From positions 3,722,501 through 3,786,500 of the forward strand of contig NC_134367.1 of NCBI RefSeq assembly GCF_035582795.1: 64,000 nucleotides of DNA, written 5' to 3'. Numbering within the stretch: the stretch's first letter is position 1; each line of letters begins with the position of its first letter. Both the position numbers and the translations under genes were made by a program. Below are positions 51,701-62,354 of this stretch, one piece after another. Below the pieces are notes generated by a model. It had not been told where the DNA came from and did not search any database. It was given only the letters and a program-made list of their open reading frames with translations. The DNA comes from Mycteria americana. Lineage: Eukaryota > Chordata > Aves > Ciconiiformes > Ciconiidae.

Positions 51701-54700
51701 GTATTTGCTTTCAATATAGATAACAAAGCAGGGATGTAGCAGAGGAGCAGTGGTCTATATCATGCATTCTCTGGAGGCAAAATTTGGGTAACAGGTTAAA
51801 GTCATCAAGATAAAAAGTTCCCTTAGAAAAAAAATCCCAACTCTTACTGTCTGGGCCAGATATTCCCAGCATCATTCAGCTTGCTCACCCTCCCGTGCTA
51901 CGTACAGTCAAACAAGCTGCTGATCTGGCTTTCGAGCACTCTCACTTTATTTGCATTTGATGCTTTTAGGGGGCTAGGCTAAAGGTTTCAGCTTGGTCAG
52001 AGACGGCAAGGGAGCTCAAGCAATGGAGATGTAGAGCTGCCAGGCTTGTGGGGGTGGAAAATCATGGATGCAATGGATATTTTGACTCTGATTTGATCTG
52101 GGTTTTGTCAGGCTGATTAAAAAGTGCTGTACACTCATGCATTGACTGATCCTAAACATTGCGGTATTGGCTTGCTAGATGAAGACAGTATGGGATTGGG
52201 GGAAGAGCCTTGCATTGGGATATTCCGGAGAGATGGGGCAGGGTGGAAAAGAGATGCAGGCTTGCAGAGTCTCTTTGGCCATGTGAAGCAGGCCATCTCC
52301 CTTTGTCCTTGATGGGGAAAATTCTTCACTCCTTCATGCCCGTGGAAAGGAGAAAAGCAGACTGGATGCACAAAAGGGAAAGGAAACAGATGATACATCC
52401 AGAAGAAATGCTTTGGTGTGGGGCATACCAGTGGTCCCAGCAGGGAACCATTTGTTCTTGGAGCACTCACAAAGGGGCTTTGCCCAAGACATATTTAAGC
52501 AGCTTATGGCCATTAGACAAATGTTTAATCTGCAGGAAAGTGGGCCACCAGGCGGGCAGGTGTTCTGATGCATTTAAGGCCATGGAGCAGCTGGGCCTGT
52601 GAGACAGAGTGGTGGAGGGGACCCAGGGGATGTTATCAGAGGAGCGTAGGACCGAAGTGGCTGGTGTCGGAGCTTACACCTCAGAGACTGAGAGAGCAAT
52701 TGTAAATGCCAAAAAAGGTTTCTGTGGAAAGGTAAAAGGAGCCCCTGAAATCACCTAACAGCAGCAGGGATAGGCAGAGAGACCCTCAAAACTAATGTAC
52801 CAAGCCTAGTTGCACCTCTTCCACCTGCATCCTCTGTGTTCCTTGCAGCACCTGAGCCAGCCAGGTGGAAGGTAGCTTGAATATTGCTCTCCAGATGTGC
52901 ACCTCCATCCTTGCAGGTACAGCCACTGCTGAAGGTCATGAAGGGCCAGACAGAAAATCTGCCATATAATTTCCAGATCTGATCATAGTTTGCCCTAAAT
53001 AAAGATCTGGATCCATCTGTGGGAGGCAAGACCAAAGCAGGAATAACTTCAGTCATCTATGGCTGCAACTTGTCTCCAAGAAAAAGGCTTGAGCTGACAT
53101 CTCTCAGGTCCATGAGCAGCATTTCCTAAGCAGGTGCCGTTATTTTGCAGTCATCCAAAAGATGGCAGCCTTCCCCAAATCTTCTTCCTCGCCAGCTGGC
53201 TGGACTCTGACCAGGAGATCTGTGTCTCACCTTGACTACTGACACTGCAGCTGGCAAGGCCCATGGGAGACAGAGCTCAAGAGCTGCAGAGAGCTGCTAA
53301 AAGCCATGTCTCCAGCCGTGCTTTTGGTATTTTGCTAGTGCTGGTTTCTGCCTGGGAAAGTGATCACGCCTGCCTCCTCCTGGAAGAGGGATTTGGATTT
53401 CCTCTTGTTGTACGTGAGCCAAGTTGCCTTTATGCTGGCAGACCCAGCAGCTTGGGTTGCTCCTGCAGCATTTACTCACCATCCATGGCACTTGGAGAAC
53501 CTGCTTTGGAGGGGGTGGTTGGATGGGGAACCCGAGGAGGAAGAGGCTGTAGGAGCCAGGAATACACTGGCTTGTGGTCTCAGCTGTCTGTGGTCTCTAT
53601 TCCCAAATTGTCCTGCCTTGCAGAAGGACACAATGAGATGGTGGGGCGAGCTCTATCACCCGGTGCCTTCATCGCGTGGCAGAGCACACTGTGCTACCAG
53701 TCACCCACCCACAAAAGACCAGGATGTCCCCTCAACAAATCCCCACCTCCCTTCCCAGAGCTTTCCTCTGCCTCAGTTTTCATTGCAGGAGTTCCTCAGG
53801 ATTGGAAACAAAGTCCCCTCCATATCCCCATCCCGTGCATCTCTGCTCTCCAGGCTTTGTCTTTGGAAGTGGAAGATAGGAACGCAAACACGAAATCCTT
53901 TCTCTTCCAAGCATCCCTTTCATCATGTCACCTTTCTCTCCACATTATATTTGCAATCTACAAGCCGACTCAAATACAAAACAACATCCTCAGCTCTATT
54001 TCCCCCAACGCTGTTTCTTTGAGTTCACCAGTCCAAGAGAAATAAGTCATGCAGCGTATTCCTGGCTCTGCTCCTGTGGCCTTGGACACGCTGGAGACAT
54101 CTCTTCCAGTCAATTAAACAGTGCCAGGGCCTGTTTTCTGGCCAGCTGGCACTACCCGGCCATGTGCAGACTACGACTGGTGTGTGAGCAATCCCCCACC
54201 CCGCCGCCGTCCCCATCCCTCACCGGTGGGCAGCTTTGCTGTTGTCCTCACCTGGCCCTTGCAGCCTCCCTGCCAGACAGGAGATGTCTCTTCTGAGTGA
54301 CCAGGGAGCGTTTCTCTCCTGCAGACAGGCAGCTGTGGGCTTAAACTTTTGGAGGTAAGTATAACTTTTGGAAGTAAAATCATTGGCTTTCTGCTGAGCT
54401 GGCTTGGGTGATGAAGATTGTAAGCCTTCAGCTCTTGGTGATGTCTGCTGTCTTCTGCTCCCTGACTGCCCAGCATCTAGTGTAACAAGGGCACAGGGAT
54501 GGGGAACATTTCAAAAAGCTCCCACAGTGATGAAAGCAATAACTGCAGCAATGATAATAATGAAAATGCTAGAAATAAGCACTGACTGTGGTCGGCTGCA
54601 GCACTTGGCCTCTGTGGTGGTCAGGACATGTGGGGAATCCTGCCAGGGTGCTTTGCAGCAACACTGGGTGAGCTGGAAATTGCCTTTATGAGCATCCTTA

Positions 54701-57700
54701 GGTATTTCCAAACAGCAAAGTGAACTGGCACGTCTCAGACAAGGAGAGAAGTGCATCACTAATACCTGCATCCAAGTTAGACCTGCAGTGGGCTCTGTTG
54801 ACCCCTGTCGACTCCAGCCTCACTAAAAGATGAAATTGTCGCTATCTGCAGTGTATTTTGTGTTTCCTCAAGGCACGTTGGAAGCAGGAACCAGCAAGCT
54901 TGGCAACGCACAAGCAGCGGGCATCGCTCCCGCTCCCAGTGCTCTGAGTGGATGTTCCTGCCCTTCCTAAAGTATCTCGCTACAGACCCAGGAATGCAGA
55001 TGGGGAAGAAATGAGGGCAAGAGCGAAATAGCAATGTGATAGCACTATTACTGACATTTTTCCATAGGTATTTTTCCATAGAAATAAAATAATTTCTTTA
55101 AATAAATGTCCTACAAGGTGAAATTGGGATTGGTGGAGTTCAGCTGGGGAAGGGAAAAGATTTGGGTTCGGCTGAAGTGTTTTTCTCAGATATTTAGAGC
55201 TTTTAAATCCTTTCCCTTTGCTGTACATTAAAACTGAGTAAAACCATAATTCCCTTCCCCTCAAAGAGACGGGGCAGCCCTTTTTCCCCTGTGCTTAGGA
55301 TAACTCACGTGTGCCTTGTAGGAGGTGACACCAGAGTCCGCAGCTGAGGAAATTGATGGGACTGAAAGGAAAAATTGACCTCAGACATCTGCAGAAGGCA
55401 ATACCCTGAGCCACAGTGAATTCCTCTCCAGGAAACCTACCCAGTCTCCCCTCGAAGCCAGGTGAAGTCTCAGCATCCACGGTACCCCGCAGCAGGGATT
55501 TCTAAGAGCCTCTCCTGGAGGCGTTGCTAGACAAGGAGAGAAAATCACAGTGATGAATGGGAGCTAGGGTCAGCAATGCATGAAGCTGATGTGGGTTGCT
55601 TTGTGCTTTGTCTTCCAAGAAAATGGTGAGCAAAGAAAAGCCCTGGATATTTCCTTCTTGTCTAGCTCGTGTGCTCTTCTTCCCGCTGCCGCACCGGTGC
55701 ACACCCCTGTTCTCCGAACCGCGGCGGGGCACGCAGTGGATTTTCTGGTTCACTGGCAAGCCCCAAGAATTGAAAGAAAATTGACTTTGATCTAAAAAGA
55801 AATGAAGTTTTTGCCTTTTCAGTTTGTCCAAAAAAAGAAAGAAGAAAGGATTCCTTTGAAATCAGGCAAAATGTTTTCTTTCATGTCCGGGCATTTTAAA
55901 TTCTTGTTTAAATAAAAGCACAGGACAAAAAGGAGGAGGCAAGAGGCCGTGAGGAGAACTGTCTGATTCATCCAGCACGGTCCCACAGCAGTGAGGCTGG
56001 ATAATTCATAGGGAACGTGCAAGACAGGAGGAAGCCCTGCTGCTTTGACGTGGGAGGGAGAAGCTGAAAGACGCTGCAGAGGATGCCCAGGTTGTGCAGA
56101 AACAACCATGCACGTGCCTTGCGGGAGGCAGGTTCAAGCCATTGCGTTCCCTGCACGTTCCTGTTGGATTTCTTTGGCAGGGTGAGATAGAAATGAGTGT
56201 CAGGCAGTGCCTCAGGGCTGTTATTTAGCATCTCGGTAACGCATGCCTAACCCATGGTAAGACCCTCCAAAATTTTTCCAAATTGACAATTTCTAGGGTT
56301 TAGGACGTATCTCTCTGAATATTCCTTATGTTTTCTAAGCTCTGCACTACACAAGGTCGGGCTCTTTGCTGCTGTCAGTGGCTGCAGCTCTGCTCTCACC
56401 AGTGGGTCAGCGATTGCTTTCACATTCACCAAATTTTTGTCCTTCAAGTGGACCCAGTGATGCTAAGGGATGCTGCCTTGGCCGAGAATGACCAGTTCCC
56501 CATGCTGTCTCCTTGGAAAGAGTCTCCTCATGACTCAGCATGGATGCCATGGGCTATTTACCCCATCGTGCAAACTTATTGAGAGAGTTACCCTGTTTTG
56601 GAGAAAACAGGGGCTAATGACACAAGACTGCCGAAGGAAAAAAACTAAGTCCATCTGGGGGACGATACTTAATTGCCGGTGGCAATTTGCAGATTCAGAA
56701 GTCACAGCACAATTTTTAGGCTGCACTAGCCCTAGCTAGGTCCAGTTTGTTATCTGAGACGTGACAGATTGTGTCTCTCTCCTCCTGCTTAATTCTCCAG
56801 CTACTCAGTCCCGAGGAGCCTGTGCTTACGAAGTGCCTCTGCAGCAGAGCACAGAGCTGCTCACAAAGCAGTGGTCGTTGCTGTATCCCCCCTCTCATTC
56901 CAGTCCTGATCTTGCACCGTTTAAGTCAGTGAGAGCTTTTCTCATGAAGTATTGACTCCAGGACCAAGGCCCTACCGCAGTCCAAACCGAAGGCTTTAGC
57001 AGGAATTTGCTGCCTTCACATGACTCTTGTTTTGAGCAAGTAGGCTCTGAGCTGCCAACGGACAAACAGTGGGGGAAGAACGGGAGGAAACATCAACATT
57101 ATGGGATACAAATGCTTTAGGGAGTTGGTTCCCAATGTATTGGCAGTGCAGGGGGGTGAGGGTTTGAGCTAGGACGTCCCAGATGCCTGTGAGGTTATGC
57201 ACATCGAAGGCATCTTCTGAAGAAATCCAAAAGGGCTTTGGAAACTGAAACCATCACCTTCAGAGGATTATGTCTGAGCTGCTGGTTCAGATTTTCTGGA
57301 CTAGAAGAAAAGGTAATGAAAACCTGTGTAGGGGTCTCTGGTCCTACAAGGCAAAGATGGTGTTTGCAGTGTGCTGCACACCTTGGTGATCATAACTTTC
57401 AGCCGGTGCTGGCCAACCTCTCAGAGAATAACACTCAGTGGTTTTGTGGGACCTGCTGGGGTCTGCTGGCTGGTACTGTAACTTGGGCAGCAAACAAGTC
57501 TGAGCTTAGAGGACATAGAGCTGTCAGTGTGGACATGTTTGGTGATGGATATAGTGAATATGAAAAGCCTTGGTGATGGTCATTGCTGATAGATCATCTC
57601 AGTCCAAGTGTGGGACAGACCTCTGGAGGACAGTGATGGGGCATACGGCGGATTTCTCCCTGATACCACCCCACTGTCTCTGCTCCTGCACATCCCTGCA

Positions 57701-57933
57701 GGATTTGAACCCCACAAAGGCACAACTTCACATGAACAGACTACTAAGAAACTCAATGACTCCTGTTGTGATGAGGCTGGTATGAGAAAGTGCAGTATCT
57801 GCATTTGACCATATCATCTCCATAAACACAAACTTATCTGGGAAGACTTACCAGATCTTTCCTGATCCTCTGCACACAACTTTTTGGAAGACAATGAACC
57901 ACACAGCACACTTCAGGGTGAAAACTGGTCTTT
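48713..57933. other. Intergenic stretch before the ovodefensin gene, no gene recognised
   Basis: Many open frames of 60-110 codons and one of 260 codons (53,263-54,045, plus) occur, but none shows a domain or an ordered cysteine pattern. A signal-peptide-like short frame (54,411) and a splice-signal cassette (54,325) are noted as leads only. A possible old repeat relic lies near 56,895. I looked here for further defensin exons on both strands and found none I could support. Confidence 0.5.
56895..56975. repeat. Possible relic of an ancient amniote interspersed repeat
   Basis: 'cctgatcttgcaccg', 'aagtcagtgagagcttttc' and 'attgactccaggacc' recall an old repeat class known from reptile genomes. 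It is short and diverged. Confidence 0.3.
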
Positions 57934-57939
57934 TTTAAT
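57934..57939 (-). terminator. Candidate poly(A) signal (ATTAAA) of the OvoDB-like gene
   Basis: The minus strand reads ATTAAA about 92 nt after the stop codon of the OvoDB-like gene. The second ovodefensin in this window has the same hexamer at nearly the same distance, which strengthens the call. Confidence 0.5.
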
Positions 57940-58030
57940 GAGAGGAGCAAAATCCATTTCCATCAAACAAGAAGAAACTAATGCAAACATCACTCTTTCC
58001 CTCCTCCTCTCAGCACCGAAAGTCTCCGCT

Positions 58031-58158
58031 CTACTTCTTTTTCCTGTGTGTCAGGCAGCAGTGCACCCTCCTGCAGTCTTCAGTATGCTCCTCCTTCTCT
58101 CCTTTAGCACATGTCCTGGAACAATACCCACTGCAGCTCTTTTTTGACTGGCTTTTGC
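58031..58158 (-). CDS. Ovodefensin, OvoDB pattern: coding exon 2 (mature peptide)
   Basis: Ovodefensins are small, cationic, secreted defensins made mainly in the oviduct and deposited in egg white. This exon follows a strong polypyrimidine tract and CAG acceptor (58,159-58,161) and is spliced in phase 1 to exon 1 at 58,766. The joined precursor has 61 residues. The mature part begins about GKSQSKKSC and ends in CCLTHRKKK and a TAG stop. Its six cysteines (precursor residues 28, 32, 36, 48, 53, 54) are spaced C-X3-C-X3-C-X11-C-X4-CC, the OvoDB arrangement as I recall it, and distinct from the classical avian beta-defensin pattern. The peptide is strongly basic (12 Lys/Arg against 5 acidic residues), with an acidic patch EKEEHTED between cysteines 3 and 4 and a KKK tail. 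The frame is intact. A symbol is not assigned because ovodefensin names vary between species. Confidence 0.88.
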
Positions 58159-58765
58159 CTGTAGAAAGAAAGAAAGAGAGAGATCTACATCTGCATTGAC
58201 TAATTCATCATGGTCAACAGCAGAGAAATCCCACCACACAGTAAACTCTCTCCTTAAAATAAAGTGTCCACATCCACACGGATACTTGGGAATGGACTCT
58301 GGCCACTGTCAGCACTTGTCTCAGGAATGGTTGGAGTCCATGCTATTTAGCCAAGAGCAAAACTGAGCCAGTGACAACGCTGTCAGTTAATGGTGTGGAA
58401 GGCTTAGCTCAAATGTCAAGCTGAGACTTCAGTCCTGCCACTGCTGAATTTATCAGTATAGTCACACCCTGGGTATTTAGCTTAAGATTAACTGAATTGC
58501 TCTGACTCTGTTGACTAGTGTCCAGTGACTGTGATGGGACCCAGTTCACATGGAGACCCCCAGATGGTGGATGTCTAAATCTAGGGTGGTGTGATTCTGG
58601 AGCTGAACTCCACTCCAAAAGTCTCGTGAGCCAAACCCAACCAAAATCTTCATACAAGACTCACCACCCACACCTACTTTCCTAGAAAAGTCTTTTTTTT
58701 TACCTTAATTCCTTTATGGTTCACTATTATATCTCATTTCTGCTCCACATAATTTGCCACCTTAC
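58159..58765 (-). other. Intron of the OvoDB-like gene (607 bp)
   Basis: The intron is bounded by a GTAAGG donor at its 58,765 end and a CTTTCTACAG acceptor at its 58,159 end (minus strand). A purine-rich plus-strand run (gaaagaaagaaagagagaga) supplies the pyrimidine tract of the acceptor. Nothing else was recognised inside. Confidence 0.85.
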
Positions 58766-58823
58766 CTGGGGTGGCCATCAGGGCCATTAGAAAAACAGCA
58801 AACACAACATAGATGATCCTCAT
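58766..58823 (-). CDS. Ovodefensin, OvoDB pattern: coding exon 1 (signal peptide)
   Basis: The exon encodes MRIIYVVFAVFLMALMATP plus the first base of a glycine codon, then a GTAAGG donor. A short basic start (MR) and a continuous hydrophobic core make a clear secretory signal peptide. MRI openings are typical of avian beta-defensin and ovodefensin precursors. The phase-1 junction keeps the frame into exon 2, where the six-cysteine peptide lies. The ATG at 58,823 is the only start that yields a signal peptide, and a TATA box lies about 95 bp upstream, so the 5' untranslated region could be short and contained in this exon. Cleavage is expected near the exon junction, but the exact site was not computed. 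Confidence 0.88.
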
Positions 58824-58916
58824 GACTGGTTATCCACCAGGATCACAGCAGGTCTGGGATGCAGCGTTGCAGAGAGATCTTGAATCAGTTGCTAAGAAAA
58901 AGGCTGGAGACCCTGA

Positions 58917-58924
58917 TATTTATA
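58917..58924 (-). promoter_or_regulatory. TATA box of the OvoDB-like gene
   Basis: The minus strand reads TATAAATA, ending about 93 bp before the start codon. Transcription would begin near 58,890, leaving an untranslated leader of about 70 nt. A TATA promoter fits a strongly tissue-specific secreted protein. Confidence 0.6.
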
Positions 58925-58981
58925 GACATTTCTTGACAGAGAGGACAGTGTTAAGGAGGAGCGTGACTTCGCTGCTGTCCA

Positions 58982-58996
58982 AGGACACATTGTTTG
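58982..58996 (-). promoter_or_regulatory. Steroid-receptor-like element (ACA-N3-TGT core)
   Basis: The sequence GGACACATTGTTTG contains the palindromic core ACA-CAT-TGT of glucocorticoid and progesterone response elements, about 60 bp upstream of the TATA box. The outer bases match the consensus only partly. Ovodefensins are reported to respond to sex steroids, so the position is suggestive, but a single imperfect site can occur by chance. Confidence 0.3.
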
Positions 58997-58999
58997 CTG

Positions 59000-61072
59000 C
59001 TTAGCGGGATATTATGTCACTCCAACCCAGTGGCCATCTGACAATGAGACGTTCACTCTGTGCCCGTTTGTCACTGGCTCTTTGAAGGCATCTCATGTGG
59101 CCTGTGCAGGCGTCTCTCCCTTGGGAGCTGGACTCCTCTCAATCTGGCCGCCAAAGCTCTTAACACAGACAATTGGGACTATCAGTCTCTGACCAGGGGA
59201 CTTTGTGTTGGCTTGAATGGTTGTGGTGTGTGGTGGGCAGTGTTATAGCAAGTTTAAGACCCCTTCTTCTTCCCTTCCAAAACAGAGACCTGAGAGGACT
59301 GGTACTACACTGGAAAACTCCACTGTATGCATTCCCAACTAGACCTAGACCCTCTACTAGAATCCGAAGTGCTGTGGCAATGGACATGCAAGTTGTTAAA
59401 TAGTTGAAATGTCTTTCCTGCAAAAAAAAACCTCTGGCTGTCTGAAGGTGAGGTCACCAGTCTGGGCTAATCATCTGGGGCTTGATTCAGTTGCCTGAAC
59501 ACAGATGGCACCATTTGAGATCTCCTGAAATTTCCCAAGTTTCTTCTACTCTCCTACATCAACCATGTCCAAGAGATTTGGAAGACGCTTTCTGCAGATA
59601 GGATAAATAGCAACTCAGTTCTAGTCTCTGAGTGTTGGACTTTGTAAGCATAAATGAATAGAATATAGCAAAGCAGTAAGTGCAGAGGTGGCCAAAGAAG
59701 AGTGGTAAGTAGCTTATGCCTCTATTGCCCACCTAAAGCCTCCTCCACCACAAGCTGGGAAGAAGTCCTAGCATTTACATTTACATCAGCTTGTGATTGA
59801 TGTGTTTCTTCCCTCATTTCCTTCTCTCTTGAGGACAAGCAAAGAAATAGCTACCACAGCACCTCCAGTCCAAGAAGAAACTGACCCCAAGCAGAGATAC
59901 CGTAGGTTGTGTTCCCTGGCAATGAGTGAACGTTTCAGACTGAACAATATTGGCACTGCATTGCACCATTCCCTCCAGAACTGCCTGAGAGCAGGCTGGG
60001 GCTATCTGCCCTGGAGAGCAAAAATTGCAGAAGCACTCGCTCCAAGTCTATCCACTCTGAGTGGGATTAATTTAGAGATGAACACACCTGTATTTTGATT
60101 TCTCATGTGGGTGTCTCCTTTTGTTCTGGATGTCTACACTCCTTTGATAGTCAATGGAGATCTACTCAATATAATCCATGGAGCTGGGAGGGTCACTCAG
60201 CTTAATGGCCTGGAGGTTTTTATTTAGGGTGAGTTGAACCATGCTCTAAACTCTCTCAACACTATTGACTGGACTGACTATTCCCAGTGACTCAGACATC
60301 TTAGGTGCATATTTGAGGTGTCCCACTTGGTCTCCAGCTGTGTCTCTAGAGAGTAATGGTCTCCCATAGCTCCTATATCATACCTGCCAGCCACATACAG
60401 ATGTCCCAGGCACTCATTGGTGCCTCAGATGCCACTGGACATCTTTATTTAGGCAACTCAATCAACCGCTAGCATGTCTGTAGATCCTTCTGTGTAAACA
60501 CCTCAGTTTATCTCTCCCTAATCTCCATTTTAATCCCACCCGGAGACTGCCAGGTGGACAAAGACATGAAGGGACTGGGAACAAGGGGGTCCCTTCCACT
60601 CCATCCTTCACATCCAACTTGGACAGCACAGCTCTAAGATGCTGAGCAGATCCTAGTCCCTGTAGATTTGCACTTGCTCTCTCTTTCTGCATTGAGTGTG
60701 TCCATTGTATTGCAAGGCAAGAAAGCAGGAGAGAAGCAGAGGAGAAGATAAGGCAGAAGAAGGATTAAACTGCCCCAAATTTTCCTAGTGCACACCTCTA
60801 GCTGTCCTCTCTCTAGAAGGAAAATGATCACTCAGTCCCTATAGCTATTCTGGTCCCTGACTCCTCTACAAACAACAACGACGACTGTATCCATTAGTTC
60901 AGTGATGCCAGCCATTAACTCACAACAAATTCCTGCTGGAAAAATACCATTCAGCAAACCCTCAAATGGCGACTGGTGGTGGGCAATGTCATATAGACCC
61001 CTCCTCAGACAAGTGAGAGCAGAGCTGGTTGTAGCAGCTTTTCCTTGCAGAACCTGTTTCACTCTTGGACTC
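59000..61072. other. Spacer between ovodefensin gene and solo LTR
   Basis: No coding exon was recognised. The stretch holds copy 2 of the dispersed repeat at about 60,120-60,450 and possibly a weak third copy near 59,478. I checked for a defensin signal-peptide exon on both strands without success. Confidence 0.55.
60120..60450. repeat. Dispersed repeat, copy 2
   Basis: It aligns with copy 1 near 36,460-36,720 in the same orientation. Shared landmarks are 'cagacatct', 'tctccagctg', 'ggtctccc', 'tcctatatcatacctgccag' and 'agatgtccca'. It is diverged from copy 1, so the repeat is old. The class is unknown and the ends are approximate. Confidence 0.6.
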
Positions 61073-62354
61073 TGTATTGGGGTTTACATGGCAAGGTTTT
61101 GGTAGCGGGGGGGCTACAGGGGTGACTTCTGTGAGAAGATGACAGAAGCTTCCTCCATGCCTGACAGAGCCAATGCCAGCCAGCTCCAAGACGGACCCAT
61201 CGCTGGCCAAGGCTGAGCCCATCAGTCATGGTGGTAGTGCCTCTGGGATAACGTATTTAAGAAGGGGAAAAAACTGCTGCACAACAGCAGCTGGAGAGAG
61301 GAGTGAGAATATGTGAGAGGAACAACCCTGCAGACACCAAGGTCAGTGAAGAAGGAGGGAGAGGAGGTGCTCCAGGTGCTGGAGCAGAGATTCCTCTGCA
61401 TCCCGTGATGAAGACCATGGTGAGGCAGGCTGTGCCCCTGCAGCCCGTGGAGGTTAACAGTGGAGCAGATATCCACCGCAGCCCATGGAGGTCCATGGTG
61501 GAGCAGATATCCACCTGCAGCCCATGGAGGTCCATGGTGGAGCAGATATCCACCTGCAGCCCATGGAGGAACCCACGCCGGAGCAGGTGGGTGCCCGAAG
61601 GAGGCTGTGACCCCATGGGAAGCCTGTGCTGGAGCAGGCTCCTGGCAGGACCTGTGGACCCGTGGAGAGAGGAGCCCACGCTGGAACAGGTTTGCTGGCA
61701 GGACTTGTGACCCCGCGGGGGACCCACACTGGAGCAGTCTGCTCCTGAAGGACTGCACCCCGTATAAGGAGCCACGCTGGAGCAGTTCATGAAGAACTGC
61801 AGCCCATGGGAAGGACTCACGTTGGAGAAGTTCATGGAGGACTGTCTCCCGTGGGAGGGACCCCACGCTGGAGCAGTTCATGAAGAACTTCAGCCCATGG
61901 GAAGGACTCACATTGGAGAAGTTCATGGAGGACTGTCTCCCATGGGAGGGACCCCACACTGGAGCAGGCGAAGAGTGTGAGGAGGAAGGAGTGGCAGAGA
62001 CAATGTGTGATGAATTGACCGCAACCCCCATTCCCTGTCCCCCTGCATCACTTGGGGGAAGGGGTAGAGAAATCAGGAGTGAAGTTGATCCTGCGAAGAA
62101 GGAGGCTGGAGGGAGGGAGGTATTTTAAGATTCGTTTTCTCGTTATCCTACTCTGACTTTGATTTGCAATAAATTAAATTGATTTCCCCAAGTTGAGTCT
62201 GTTTTCCCATGATGGGAATTGCTGAGTGATCTCCCTGTCCTTATCTCGACCCATAAGCCTTTCGTCATATTTTCTTCCCCTGCCCCATTGAGGAGGAGGA
62301 GTGATAGAGCAGCTTGGTGGGCACCTGGTGTCCAGCCAGGGTCAACCCACCACA
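61073..62354 (+). mobile_element. Solo LTR of an endogenous retrovirus (1,282 bp)
   Basis: The element begins TGTATTGGGGTTTACATGG, ends TCAACCCACCACA, and is flanked on both sides by a perfect 5-bp target duplication, gactc (61,068-61,072 and 62,355-62,359). A TATA-like 'gtatttaagaagg' (about 61,251) and an AATAAA (about 62,168) set plus-strand orientation. The middle (about 61,440-61,980) consists of short internal repeats around 'cacgctggagcag', a known feature of this widespread bird LTR family. No internal genes or second LTR are nearby, so it is a solo LTR fossil. The intact duplication suggests it is fairly young. It lies between the two ovodefensin genes, antisense to both. The long minus-strand frames across it are repeat by-products. 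Confidence 0.9.

Noticed and set aside
54511-54771. Minus-strand frame with several CC pairs and a hydrophobic end
   Set aside because: The cysteine spacing fits no defensin class, and the hydrophobic tail comes from an AAT/ATT-rich stretch.
57238-57808. Cysteine-containing plus-strand frames just beyond the 3' end of the ovodefensin gene
   Set aside because: No six-cysteine pattern, signal peptide or matching splice signals.
61222-62031. A 269-codon minus-strand frame near the ovodefensins
   Set aside because: It lies wholly inside the solo LTR and reflects its internal short repeats.
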